From NCBI GenBank assembly GCA_902615835.1, contig CACMQL010000001.1, positions 50,708-114,707 of the forward strand: a DNA stretch of 64,000 nt, in the 5' to 3' direction. Positions within the stretch are counted from its first letter, which is position 1. Each line of letters opens with the position of its first letter. Under the pieces are notes generated by a model. That model was not told the DNA's origin, did not search any database, and saw only the letters and a list, made by a program, of their open reading frames with translations. The position numbers and the translations under genes were made by a program. This stretch comes from an uncultured Verrucomicrobiota bacterium (lineage in GTDB: Bacteria > Verrucomicrobiota > Verrucomicrobiia > Opitutales > Seribacteraceae). Of the stretch, positions 10,000 through 18,220 are shown one piece after another.

Positions 10000-10734
10000 T
10001 CATTGTGCTGGATAAGGTTTTTTCCCATGTCGAAATAGTAGCCAGAAAAGACGAAGAGCACTTAGATATCTTGGGATGAATTTAAAGGGATTACTCACAC
10101 AACGCAACAACCAGCCCAAATAATATTTGTCCGCCCATCTGGGAATTCTAATCTGCTGGCCCGAAAGGAATGCAAGTGCCGCCCCAGTGCAGATAATTGT
10201 TGGTCCTTTGCCTAGATGTCTTCGTAAGTACAATCCCAGCCGCTCTTGGACACCACCACCCAACTGAATAAAAATATATTTATAATTTCCAGATTCAATC
10301 TTGGCCAACAAGTCTTGATCTTCCAAAAAAACTTTTGGACTGTAAGTGGGTGCAAGGTAAACTGAAGCTGATTCGATTGAAAATTTATATTTCTTTTCCA
10401 GCCATAATATGTTTGCTAATGCTTCGCTCTCATTTGGCATCACCCAAAAGGAGGAACCGTGCAAATCAGTAGAATCAAGAAAAACTGAAAGGTATTCGAG
10501 TCCGGATATTCTCTTAATACTTTTATGTCCAAAAACTTTTAGCCATAGACAAAGCAATCCACTATCAGGAAGAACCATTTCTGATTCTAATAAAGACAAG
10601 CGGTAGGCTTCTGAATTTGGAAGGTCATTTGCCAGTCCTGGACCTGATGGGGCTACCACTAGACCACCTCTTCGAGCCTCCTCTACTGCTTCCTCTACCG
10701 TTCCCTTGAAAAAATCAACTCCAAGTATCCTCAC
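10000..10734 (-). CDS. WecG/TagA/CpsF-family glycosyltransferase
   Basis: GT26-family enzymes add N-acetylmannosamine(uronate)-type sugars to a lipid-linked primer during glycan assembly at the inner membrane. Visible family features are the opening RILGVDFFKGTVEEAVEEA, VVAPSGPGLANDL, LPDSGLLCLWLKVFG followed by the arginine-rich RISGLEYL, and late IFIQLGGGVQERLGLYLRRHL. The GTG at 10734 gives 244 aa and avoids the 53-base overlap that a TTG at 10821 would make with the upstream sugar transferase. Family enzymes are about 240-260 aa, which also supports the short form. It lies just downstream of the initiating sugar transferase and probably acts on its product. Confidence 0.82.
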   Translation of the reverse strand: MRILGVDFFKGTVEEAVEEARRGGLVVAPSGPGLANDLPNSEAYRLSLLESEMVLPDSGLLCLWLKVFGHKSIKRISGLEYLSVFLDSTDLHGSSFWVMPNESEALANILWLEKKYKFSIESASVYLAPTYSPKVFLEDQDLLAKIESGNYKYIFIQLGGGVQERLGLYLRRHLGKGPTIICTGAALAFLSGQQIRIPRWADKYYLGWLLRCVSNPFKFIPRYLSALRLFWLLFRHGKKPYPAQ

Positions 10735-10768
10735 AAAAGATAGACTAAGGTTAGAGTAATTTATAGAA

Positions 10769-12190
10769 CTAGTAAGCTGATTTTGGTGGGAAAAGAACCT
10801 GACCAATCGTTCGCAATACAATCTCTATATCCATCCAAATCGTCCAGTTTCCGACATATTCAAAATCTAACTCTATTCTCTTTTTTACGAGTACAGAGTC
10901 GGTAAATTCGCCGCGTAATCCCCTGCATTGAGCGGGTCCTGTCACTCCCGGCTTGACAAACTGTCTAATTCGGTAAGCCCGGTAATTTTTTTGAAATAAA
11001 TAATCATGTTTCGCCAGATAGGGCCTCGGTCCAACCAAACTCATTTCACCTCTCAATACATTTATAAATTGGGGAAATTCATCGAGGCTGAATCTTCTCA
11101 TTAGTCCACCGAGTGGGAAAACTCGCGAATCATATTTGGTTGCTTGAGTTGCCTCCTGAAGCTCAGTCTTTTCTTCATGCTCCATCGAGCGGAACTTTAT
11201 GATGGTAAACTTACTTCCGCCAAGCCCAATTCTTTCCTGTGTAAAGAATAAGGGCCCTTTGGATTGAAGAAAATGGAAGGTCTTTATTATGGCCATCAAA
11301 ATAGGAAGTAGAAAAATAACGGCAGGTAGACTGATTAACAGATCAAAAAGTCTTTTAATCATGCGATTAAAAGGACTTTCCAGAGGCTCATTCAGAAGGG
11401 TGAAGAATTGCCTTCCCGACTCTTCCATAAAAACAAGACGGGTCTCAAATTCTTTGGCTAGAGAGTTATAAATCAGAAGCCTACATCCATACTTATGAGC
11501 AATGTCTGCAGTGTCTGCAATCCACTCTGTATGATTGCCATCTGGAAGTACCACAATTTGGTGAATGGAATGTGTGGATAAATAGGATCTTAAATCTGCA
11601 AGCCCCCCCAGATAAGGCAAACCGAGACTATCTGTGTTTCCGGAGAAGGATCTCGTGCTGAAAAGTCCAGTCATCGAATAGCCATTTCCTGAATGTTTTG
11701 TCACCCAACCTTTCATTCTTACCAAATCTTGTGGGTCTCCTATAAGTAATGCTTTACGTTCAATACCGTAAAAACCGTTTAATCTTTTGAAAAGGCCGGG
11801 CAAACCATAGTTTGAAATCAGTAAAACCGGCCAACAGGAGGACAAGTAAAATCCCAAAAACAACCGACTGGTTGCAGCATCCTTTGAAGCGAAATATGCA
11901 CCAAAAACAAAAAATGAAAGAACGGCCAGTTGGAAATTACTCTTGCTGAAAGAATCGCGAATTCTTTCCCATCGGTTTTTGAGATAAAAATCACCGTAGT
12001 TTTGGAGGGAACCAATTGCAGCAACGAGGATACCGGCAACCGAAACAATGGCGTAATTCCACGGAAGGTTGACTAGCGTAAATCCCCACACTCCCCAAAC
12101 CCAAATACAAGTCCATAACCAACTTACAATTACTGCACAGAGAAGTGATCGGTGAAGGATCGAAAAGCCTTTATCGCGGTTATTATTCAT
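10769..12190 (-). CDS. Polyprenyl-phosphate sugar-1-phosphate transferase (WbaP/CpsE-type initiating transferase)
   Basis: It transfers a sugar-1-phosphate from a nucleotide sugar to undecaprenyl phosphate, starting the glycan repeat. At 473 aa it has an N-terminal multi-pass membrane region (residues about 10-140, four hydrophobic helices), a CoA-binding-like Rossmann domain (KALLIGDPQDL, LPYLGGLADLRSYL), another membrane helix near residue 285, and the catalytic bacterial sugar transferase domain. That domain shows RLFDLLISLPAVIFLLPI, GPLFFTQERIGLGG, FTIIKFRSM and SLDEFPQFINVLRGEMSLVGPRPYL. The gene faces away from the regulator at 12,310, so a divergent promoter region lies between 12,191 and 12,309. 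Confidence 0.93.
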   Translation of the reverse strand: MNNNRDKGFSILHRSLLCAVIVSWLWTCIWVWGVWGFTLVNLPWNYAIVSVAGILVAAIGSLQNYGDFYLKNRWERIRDSFSKSNFQLAVLSFFVFGAYFASKDAATSRLFLGFYLSSCWPVLLISNYGLPGLFKRLNGFYGIERKALLIGDPQDLVRMKGWVTKHSGNGYSMTGLFSTRSFSGNTDSLGLPYLGGLADLRSYLSTHSIHQIVVLPDGNHTEWIADTADIAHKYGCRLLIYNSLAKEFETRLVFMEESGRQFFTLLNEPLESPFNRMIKRLFDLLISLPAVIFLLPILMAIIKTFHFLQSKGPLFFTQERIGLGGSKFTIIKFRSMEHEEKTELQEATQATKYDSRVFPLGGLMRRFSLDEFPQFINVLRGEMSLVGPRPYLAKHDYLFQKNYRAYRIRQFVKPGVTGPAQCRGLRGEFTDSVLVKKRIELDFEYVGNWTIWMDIEIVLRTIGQVLFPPKSAY

Positions 12191-12309
12191 TGGGCAAAAA
12201 TTTAAAAGGAACTATAATTTGATTTAAAATTACCCGTAGTGCAAACTAGAAGCGACTGAAAATAGATTTCTTGCAATTTTCATTTTTTTTTGAAAGCTTT
12301 GAAATTCTC

Positions 12310-12816
12310 ATGCAAGTAGAAAACAAAGTTCAAAAGATCAATAATGAAGAAAGTAAGCTTGAAGTCGAGTCGATCGATTTCTTTGTAAGGATGATGAGCA
12401 TACTGGGCTTACCCAGATCCGTTGGCGAAATTTATGGTACGCTCTATTTTACTGAAAGCCCTCTTTCTATGGATGAAATATCCACGCGATTAAGCATTAG
12501 TATGGGCTCCACCAGTCAAGGCCTTAAGACTCTCCGTTCGCTCAAAGCAATTCGTACATCCTACGTGAAAGGGGATCGAAAAGATCATTATATTGCCGAG
12601 ACTGAGTTTCGACGGTTATTCTCAAACTTTATCAAAGAAGATATTTTACCACACTTGGATAGTGCGGCGGATAGGATTTCAAGAATGGAAAAACATTTGA
12701 TAGCAAACCCTGATATCAATGAGGAATTTTATACTACCCGTATTGAAAAGTTAAAAAGACTTACCAAAGCAGGTCGAAAACTCTTACCTGCCCTAGCCGG
12801 ACTTTTAAAAATATGA
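12310..12816 (+). CDS. GbsR/MarR-family transcriptional regulator
   Basis: This is a 168-aa winged-helix DNA-binding protein. GbsR-like features are the helix-rich opening (FFVRMMSILGLPRSVGEIYGTLYF), the helix-turn-helix MDEISTRLSISMGSTSQGLKTLRSL, and the wing GDRKDHYIAETEFRRLF. The C-terminal helices probably dimerise. I choose the ATG at 12310; a TTG at 12271 would add 13 phenylalanine-rich residues. It overlaps the next gene by ATGA, so the two are translationally coupled. Its position at the head of the exosortase/export operon suggests that it controls the glycan locus; this is inference from position. Confidence 0.8.
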   Translation: MQVENKVQKINNEESKLEVESIDFFVRMMSILGLPRSVGEIYGTLYFTESPLSMDEISTRLSISMGSTSQGLKTLRSLKAIRTSYVKGDRKDHYIAETEFRRLFSNFIKEDILPHLDSAADRISRMEKHLIANPDINEEFYTTRIEKLKRLTKAGRKLLPALAGLLKI

Positions 12817-13361
12817 ATTCTCAAAGTTCAGATGATATAAAGGATTGGTCTTGCGGATGGTATTGCATCCGAGCGAAACCGAGAATGGAAATGGTCGCGT
12901 CTTCGACTTTACTGACTTTGGAAGGGATGGAAGTGTTCCTACCCCGCACGCAGCGAGCAAAGAAAAATATAGTTCAACCCATCAAACCACTTTTTCCCGG
13001 TTATTTTTTTGCCCGATTTGACCCAGTTGCCCACATTCGGAATGTTCACTATGCACGCGGGGTTGCCTATGTTGTTCGTCGTAAAGAAGTCCCTGTCCAT
13101 GTTCCTCCACAGGTTATGATAGAGTTAAGATTGATTTCCCCGGATGGCATTCTCGAGATACCTGATCAACCCCATAAAATTGGAGATAAAGTAAAAGTTA
13201 TCGCAGGACTTTTCAAAGGAGATGAAGGTACCGTGACAAAACTTGTTCCCGCTAGAGAGCGAGTCAAAGTACTTTTTGAGATTTTAGGTCGCCCCACTGA
13301 AGTTGAAATCAGTGAGGATGAAGTAGACTTTCCCAGTGTCCACCCAATCGGCACTGGCTGA
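12813..13361 (+). CDS. NusG/RfaH-like transcription elongation factor
   Basis: This 182-aa protein has an NGN domain (WYCIRAKPRMEMVASSTL, GMEVFLPRTQR, KPLFPGYFFARFDP, GVAYVVRRKEVPVHVP) and a C-terminal KOW domain (KIGDKVKVIAGLFKGDEGTVTKLV). NGN domains bind the RNA polymerase clamp and suppress pausing. Paralogues at the front of long polysaccharide operons (RfaH, LoaP, UpxY-type) act as operon-specific antiterminators. The location here, before about 50 kb of mainly plus-strand glycan genes, fits that role better than housekeeping NusG. The usual nusG context (secE, rplK) is absent. Confidence 0.85.
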   Translation: MNSQSSDDIKDWSCGWYCIRAKPRMEMVASSTLLTLEGMEVFLPRTQRAKKNIVQPIKPLFPGYFFARFDPVAHIRNVHYARGVAYVVRRKEVPVHVPPQVMIELRLISPDGILEIPDQPHKIGDKVKVIAGLFKGDEGTVTKLVPARERVKVLFEILGRPTEVEISEDEVDFPSVHPIGTG

Positions 13362-13491
13362 ATTTGCCCAACATTCAAAGAAATTTAATTAAATTGGCTT
13401 TGCACCTTAGGCAAAAGGCCAATTGCGGTAGCCTACACGCTAATCTTTCATACCTTGGTTTATCGCAACTTTACGAGATTCAAAAAAATAG

Positions 13492-15270
13492 ATGATTCAT
13501 CTTCAATTATCCTATTTATTCAGCGTCCTCTTGCTCGCATTGTTCGGGATTTCCTTTTTCTCGTTCGAATACTACGTGCCTTACATTAAGAGATGGAAAG
13601 CCAATCAATTTCTTTATCAAAGTCAGGTATATCTCGATGAGAAAATTGGCTCATCACCAGAGCTTATTGGTGAAGGCATTAGAAAAGCCAGAGTCGCTTA
13701 TTTATTAAACCCGAATGACCCTCAATCTTATCAAAACTACCTGAACTTACTTTTTTTGGAAGACCCAGCTAAAGCTCTCAATCTTTGGACTAAACTGGTC
13801 GATAAATCAGAGAATGGAATTCAGCTTGGAAACTCGATCCTTTCTAAATCACTCACCTGCTTACAAAAAGAAGACATACCATTGGAAACCAAAGTTTTTA
13901 TTGGAAAAAATGCCATTCAACAATTCCAATACCTTAGTGATATAGATACTTGGAATGCCCAGCCAAAAAATCTTCTTCTGGGAGCTGAAATTCTGGCCGA
14001 AACCGGTAACCACCAGGTAGCTTTACAGGTTGTTGATCAAGTTATTGAAAAATTTCCAGAGCACCCTGAAGCGGTTTTCCTGCTCACTCGAATCGCAGTT
14101 CATTTACAGGACCGGTCCCAGCTTGTTCGCCTGGGCAAAGCATTGGCACCATTATCAAGCCAAAGAAGTGAGGTTGGTTTAGAAGCAATAAGGCACATGA
14201 CCCTACTCAATTTCCTTCAACCTCTTGCTCCTCAGAGCTTAGATCGTTGCATTCAGCTACTAACCGTCAATCCTAAGGCAAAAGCTGTAGATTTTCTGCG
14301 AATCTATGCGATGAGATATGCAATTGAAACTTCTGAGGATTCCCGCCTAGCGATTATTCAGAAATGCTCGGAATTGTTTGATTTGGAAAATTCTAAGAAA
14401 TTACTAGTTTTCGGAAATTGGCTGATTCGCCTGAAAGCCTATTCCGCAATCGTAAATTATATTCCTGTAGCAAAAGCAAAAGCAGATGAGTCACTTTTTA
14501 AAATCAGGATGGCCGCATTAGCTCAGGTTGGAAACCTCGAAAAAATGAGGACTGAATTGAACCGGGCATCGATTATCCCGAGCCGGTGGAGGTTAGTCGT
14601 GGAAGCAAGAATCCATGCACTCGAGCAAAACTTCCTCGAATCTCAAAAATCACTCGATCGTATAATTCCTCTTCTAAGTAATGACCCAAGAGAAGCCCGT
14701 GCAATTTGTATCTATTTGGAACAAGTCGGTGATGTAAAAAGCCTCTGCCATATTTTGGAAAAACTAAGTACTGAAGCCATTCACCAAAGATATGCCGTGA
14801 CAAAACTTCTTCAATACCAGGGAGGAGTGGTAAACCTCGAAAAACTTCTTCAATGGTCCGACACCCTGCTTGCCTTAAACCCTGATGCAACTCAAATTCA
14901 AAGAAGTAATCTTTATTTAAAATTACTTAACCCTGATCTTACATTCCCGTCACAGGATCTTATTAAATTAACTGAAAAAGCGAATGAATACGATTCGGAT
15001 TTCTCAACTCTGGAATCAAAGATCACCCTCGCCCTTGCCCATCTCAAAAACAATTCGGCTGGAGATGCCCTCGTTGCTCTTGGTAAGGTAAACGACTGGA
15101 GAAAATGGGAAAGCGTAAGATCAGCGTGGAAAATCATCGCTGCTCATGTTTTCAAGATAAATGGAGATACCGAAAAATTTCTGATTCTAAGCCAGGGAGT
15201 TAAGGTCAATGAACTTAACCGGGCAGAGAAAGAAAGTCTTCAAATACTTTTTAACTTTAAAATCGGCTAA
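13492..15270 (+). CDS. Membrane-anchored TPR-like protein beside the exosortase
   Basis: This 592-aa protein has one N-terminal membrane helix (residues about 6-29, SYLFSVLLLALFGISFFSF). The rest is largely helical and consists of weakly conserved tetratricopeptide-like repeats, with units such as RKARVAYLLNPNDPQSYQNYLNL and AEILAETGNHQVALQVVDQVIEKFPEHPEAVFLL. No catalytic motif is visible. It lies 12 bases before the exosortase gene, so the two are probably cotranscribed. TPR proteins often accompany exosortase/EPS loci, where they may act as assembly scaffolds (family knowledge and position; function not shown). Confidence 0.6.
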   Translation: MIHLQLSYLFSVLLLALFGISFFSFEYYVPYIKRWKANQFLYQSQVYLDEKIGSSPELIGEGIRKARVAYLLNPNDPQSYQNYLNLLFLEDPAKALNLWTKLVDKSENGIQLGNSILSKSLTCLQKEDIPLETKVFIGKNAIQQFQYLSDIDTWNAQPKNLLLGAEILAETGNHQVALQVVDQVIEKFPEHPEAVFLLTRIAVHLQDRSQLVRLGKALAPLSSQRSEVGLEAIRHMTLLNFLQPLAPQSLDRCIQLLTVNPKAKAVDFLRIYAMRYAIETSEDSRLAIIQKCSELFDLENSKKLLVFGNWLIRLKAYSAIVNYIPVAKAKADESLFKIRMAALAQVGNLEKMRTELNRASIIPSRWRLVVEARIHALEQNFLESQKSLDRIIPLLSNDPREARAICIYLEQVGDVKSLCHILEKLSTEAIHQRYAVTKLLQYQGGVVNLEKLLQWSDTLLALNPDATQIQRSNLYLKLLNPDLTFPSQDLIKLTEKANEYDSDFSTLESKITLALAHLKNNSAGDALVALGKVNDWRKWESVRSAWKIIAAHVFKINGDTEKFLILSQGVKVNELNRAEKESLQILFNFKIG

Positions 15271-15282
15271 TTACCAAAAGTC

Positions 15283-16950
15283 GTGTTTGTCCAAAATTCA
15301 TTAAAGTTTCTTAATCTTGCCGCAAGTGTTTGCCCATGGGCACTGCTGATTTGGCAACTATCCATCACCTGGGACACCAACCCTCAATACTCTCACGGTT
15401 ATATCATTCCCTTTCTTTGCGTTTATCTCCTGATTAAATCTCCCCCTTACCAGTTACTCTCAATGGATTCTCCCCAGGCAAAGCCATTCCCTTTACAGGG
15501 GAAAGCTTATCTGATTATTGGACTACCTGCACTCATCGCCCTCCTACCAGTTTGGATTATCCGTGGAGCAAATTCTGATTGGCGATTAATTAATTTTGTA
15601 CTGTTCTTGGTAATTACTGCAATTGTTATATCTTGGGCTTATGATCAAGGAGGTTTGAAAAGAATCCGTACCGTCCTCTTCCCTCTTTTCTTTTTTCTCT
15701 TATCTATTCCTTGGCCACTAGCCACTGATCTTCAATTCACCCAATGGTTACAAGGTAAAGTTTCTGGTATCATTGTGGACATCATTTTAATCCTTGGACA
15801 TGAAGCAAAACTTGAAGGTACAGTTATTGATGTGGGTAAATTCGGTCAGATTGGAATTGATCAGGCTTGCAGTGGTATACAGGGTTTTCAAGCATCCGTA
15901 GTCATCACATTATTCCTAGGGGTGTATTATGGCTTTGGGATCATAAACCGCTTTATTTTCGTTTTGGTTGGTGCTTTGGTTGCTTTGCTCTTAAACTTGG
16001 TTAGGGCCTTCAGCTTATCAATGATCAAAATCAACGGAGCAGGCCATATTTTGGATACGCCTATTTATCAGTTTGGAAGCTGGGTTCTTCCAAGTTTTCA
16101 TGACATGGTTGGCTGGATCGAAAATTTATTCATCCTTCTTGCCCTCTTCTTTTTGGCAAGATTAGCCAAGGGAGGGATTATTCTTACAAGCATGGGGACG
16201 AACCCCTTGTACTGGTCAAATATACGATTTTCTACCCCATGGCCTTTTCAAGTGCTTACGATTGCATGGGTCATACTTATATTTTTTGGCTCAGAATTAT
16301 ATTATTCCACCCACGAAGAGAAATTAGAAAAACTACCCAAAATCTCCCTCAACATAAATGATCCCGAGATATTAGTAAAAGAACAAGTGATCTCGAATCA
16401 AATTACTGCCCAGCTTCATTATTCTGATGCAAATTCGGTACAATGGCAGCAAAGGGATCGAATGATTTCCAAACAAATCGGTTCACGAGAAATGATCTTC
16501 AACCCAAACCAAGAGTACTGGCAGACCTTCGAAGCCAACTGGGAATCAGGCGGTGCATGCACCGCTGTCCTCTCAACCCACTCCCCGGCTGCCTGCCTTC
16601 CATTAACTGGACTGCAGCAAGTCAGCCCCCCAATTGGCCAATCGCCCAAAGTTATTTCAATTGCCAAGAATAGTCATAAAATTGCTTTCGAAGCTTACGA
16701 ATTCACCAAAGACGGAAAAAACCTGCATGTATTTCGATGCTTTTGGCCAAGCAAAGCATTGCCGGACTCACCAATAAGATTCCCCAGTGGAGGATACAGC
16801 CTAGATGGAAGGATCCGAGCAACAATCGAAGGCCGACGTAATGTCGGAGGCACCATGCTTGCCCTCGCCCTTGCCAATGTAGATTCAAAGCAGACTGCAA
16901 TCAAGAAACTTCAGGCTCTGGTCAATCAGCGCCTAAGCTTTGGGAACTAA
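15283..16950 (+). CDS. Exosortase fused to an EpsI-like C-terminal domain
   Basis: Exosortases are polytopic cysteine transpeptidases that cleave C-terminal sorting signals (PEP-CTERM-like) of exported proteins. This 555-aa protein, starting with GTG, has eight or so membrane helices in residues 12-310. The catalytic triad is recognisable: Cys196 in DQACSGIQG, Arg241 in LNLVRAF and His273 in SFHDMVGW. After a last membrane helix near residue 330 there is a periplasmic region (390-550). Its HSPAACLPLTGL segment matches the EpsI-type H-x-P-x-x-C-x-P pattern, so exosortase and EpsI-like functions sit in one chain. No sorting-signal substrate protein is visible in this window. Confidence 0.88.
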   Translation: MFVQNSLKFLNLAASVCPWALLIWQLSITWDTNPQYSHGYIIPFLCVYLLIKSPPYQLLSMDSPQAKPFPLQGKAYLIIGLPALIALLPVWIIRGANSDWRLINFVLFLVITAIVISWAYDQGGLKRIRTVLFPLFFFLLSIPWPLATDLQFTQWLQGKVSGIIVDIILILGHEAKLEGTVIDVGKFGQIGIDQACSGIQGFQASVVITLFLGVYYGFGIINRFIFVLVGALVALLLNLVRAFSLSMIKINGAGHILDTPIYQFGSWVLPSFHDMVGWIENLFILLALFFLARLAKGGIILTSMGTNPLYWSNIRFSTPWPFQVLTIAWVILIFFGSELYYSTHEEKLEKLPKISLNINDPEILVKEQVISNQITAQLHYSDANSVQWQQRDRMISKQIGSREMIFNPNQEYWQTFEANWESGGACTAVLSTHSPAACLPLTGLQQVSPPIGQSPKVISIAKNSHKIAFEAYEFTKDGKNLHVFRCFWPSKALPDSPIRFPSGGYSLDGRIRATIEGRRNVGGTMLALALANVDSKQTAIKKLQALVNQRLSFGN

Positions 16951-17071
16951 CAGGCTCAATATGACATTTTTATTCGAGTATATAAATTGACTCAACCACG
17001 CTTTAAATATTTTAGACCAAAATCCAATATTATTTTGAATATCTTAGATTATAGTCTAATTTACTAAAAAA

Positions 17072-18220
17072 GTGAATCGCTACCTTACACCTTATGTAAA
17101 AAAAGATTTATCCGAAAAAATGGTTTTTATTAGCGGTCCCAGACAAATTTGAAAGACTACTTTATCTCTCCAATTTTTGCCCTCCGGCAACGAGAAACAC
17201 CCAGCCTATTTAAATTGGGACTCTCCCCTAATTCGAAAAGACTTGCTGGCTGGTCAGCTCCCTCCCGACCAAAAACTTATAATCTTGGACGAAATTCATA
17301 AGTACAAAGATTGGAAATCCCTAATCAAAGGGTTTACGATCTAATAAATCGGATACCCAATTCTTGTTCACCGGTTCAACACGATTGGATTATTTTCGAA
17401 AAGGTGAAGATTCTCTTCAGGGCAGGTATTATTATTACCGACTGCACCCTTTGACGCTGGATGAAATCTGTCCAGATTGCTCAGAATCCCAAGTGCTAAA
17501 TCTTCTATGTTTTGGGGGTTTCCCAGAACAACAGATCAAATCAAGTGAAACGCAATGGAGAAGGTGGGAAAGAGTGCGGGCTAAACGGATAATTTTTGAA
17601 GATTTGGTAAGCCTGGAGAATGTCCGTAATGTCAGCCAGGTTTAAATCCTGTCCAGCCTTCTTACCGACCGGGTAGGATCCCTCCATTCGATCAACAATT
17701 TATCCACTGACCTACAAGTTGCGTTTGAAACTGCCGAAAAGTGGGTATCGATGCTGGAAAACCTCTATGTATGTTTTAGCATATCTCCATGGACCAACTC
17801 GACCTTGCGCTCCCTTAAAAAAGAAAAAAAGTCTACATGTGGGACAGGTCTGTATGCTCAGATGAATCTGCCAGGTATGAAAACATGGTAGCATCTCACC
17901 TCTTCAAATTTTGCCATCTGTGGGAGGATGCAAGGGGAGAAGAAATGGCCTTACAATTCATACGCAACGCTCAAGGGAAGGAAATTGATTTTGTGGTGTT
18001 AAAAAATTAAAAGCCCTGGTTTGCCGTGGAGTGCAAAACAGACGATCGTCAGCTCAGTAAACAAATCTGTTATTAAGCAGAGAGAACAAACATTCCTCAT
18101 TTTTTCCAAGTCCACTTGGGCAGTAAAGACTACGAAATCAAAGAGCACCGATCCCACGTATTCCCTTTTAACAAACTCTCACAATGGCTGATGGAGAAAT
18201 CTCCAACTATTAAAGATTAA
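17072..18220 (+). pseudogene. Degenerate AAA (AAA_14)/DUF4143 ATP-binding protein
   Basis: Stitching frames together recovers an archaic-type AAA ATPase with DUF4143. The start is GTG AAT CGC TAC at 17072, followed by a Walker A region reading SGPRQI-stop-KTTL in which the glycine codon has become TGA (17150-17152). The Walker B-like IILDEIHKYKDW comes next. A frameshift near 17340 leads into LDYFRKGEDSLQGRYYYYRLHPLT, then a TAA at 17643, another shift near 17830, DUF4143-like YENMVASHLFKFCHLWE and GKEIDFVV, and further stops near 18008 and 18075 before the natural end TAA at 18218-18220. At least five lesions make it non-functional. Such genes are common, often mobile, and of unclear role. 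Confidence 0.85.

Noticed and set aside
17364..17645. A 93-aa gene on its own
   Set aside because: It is the middle piece of the broken DUF4143 ATPase; sequence before and after continues the same family in other frames.
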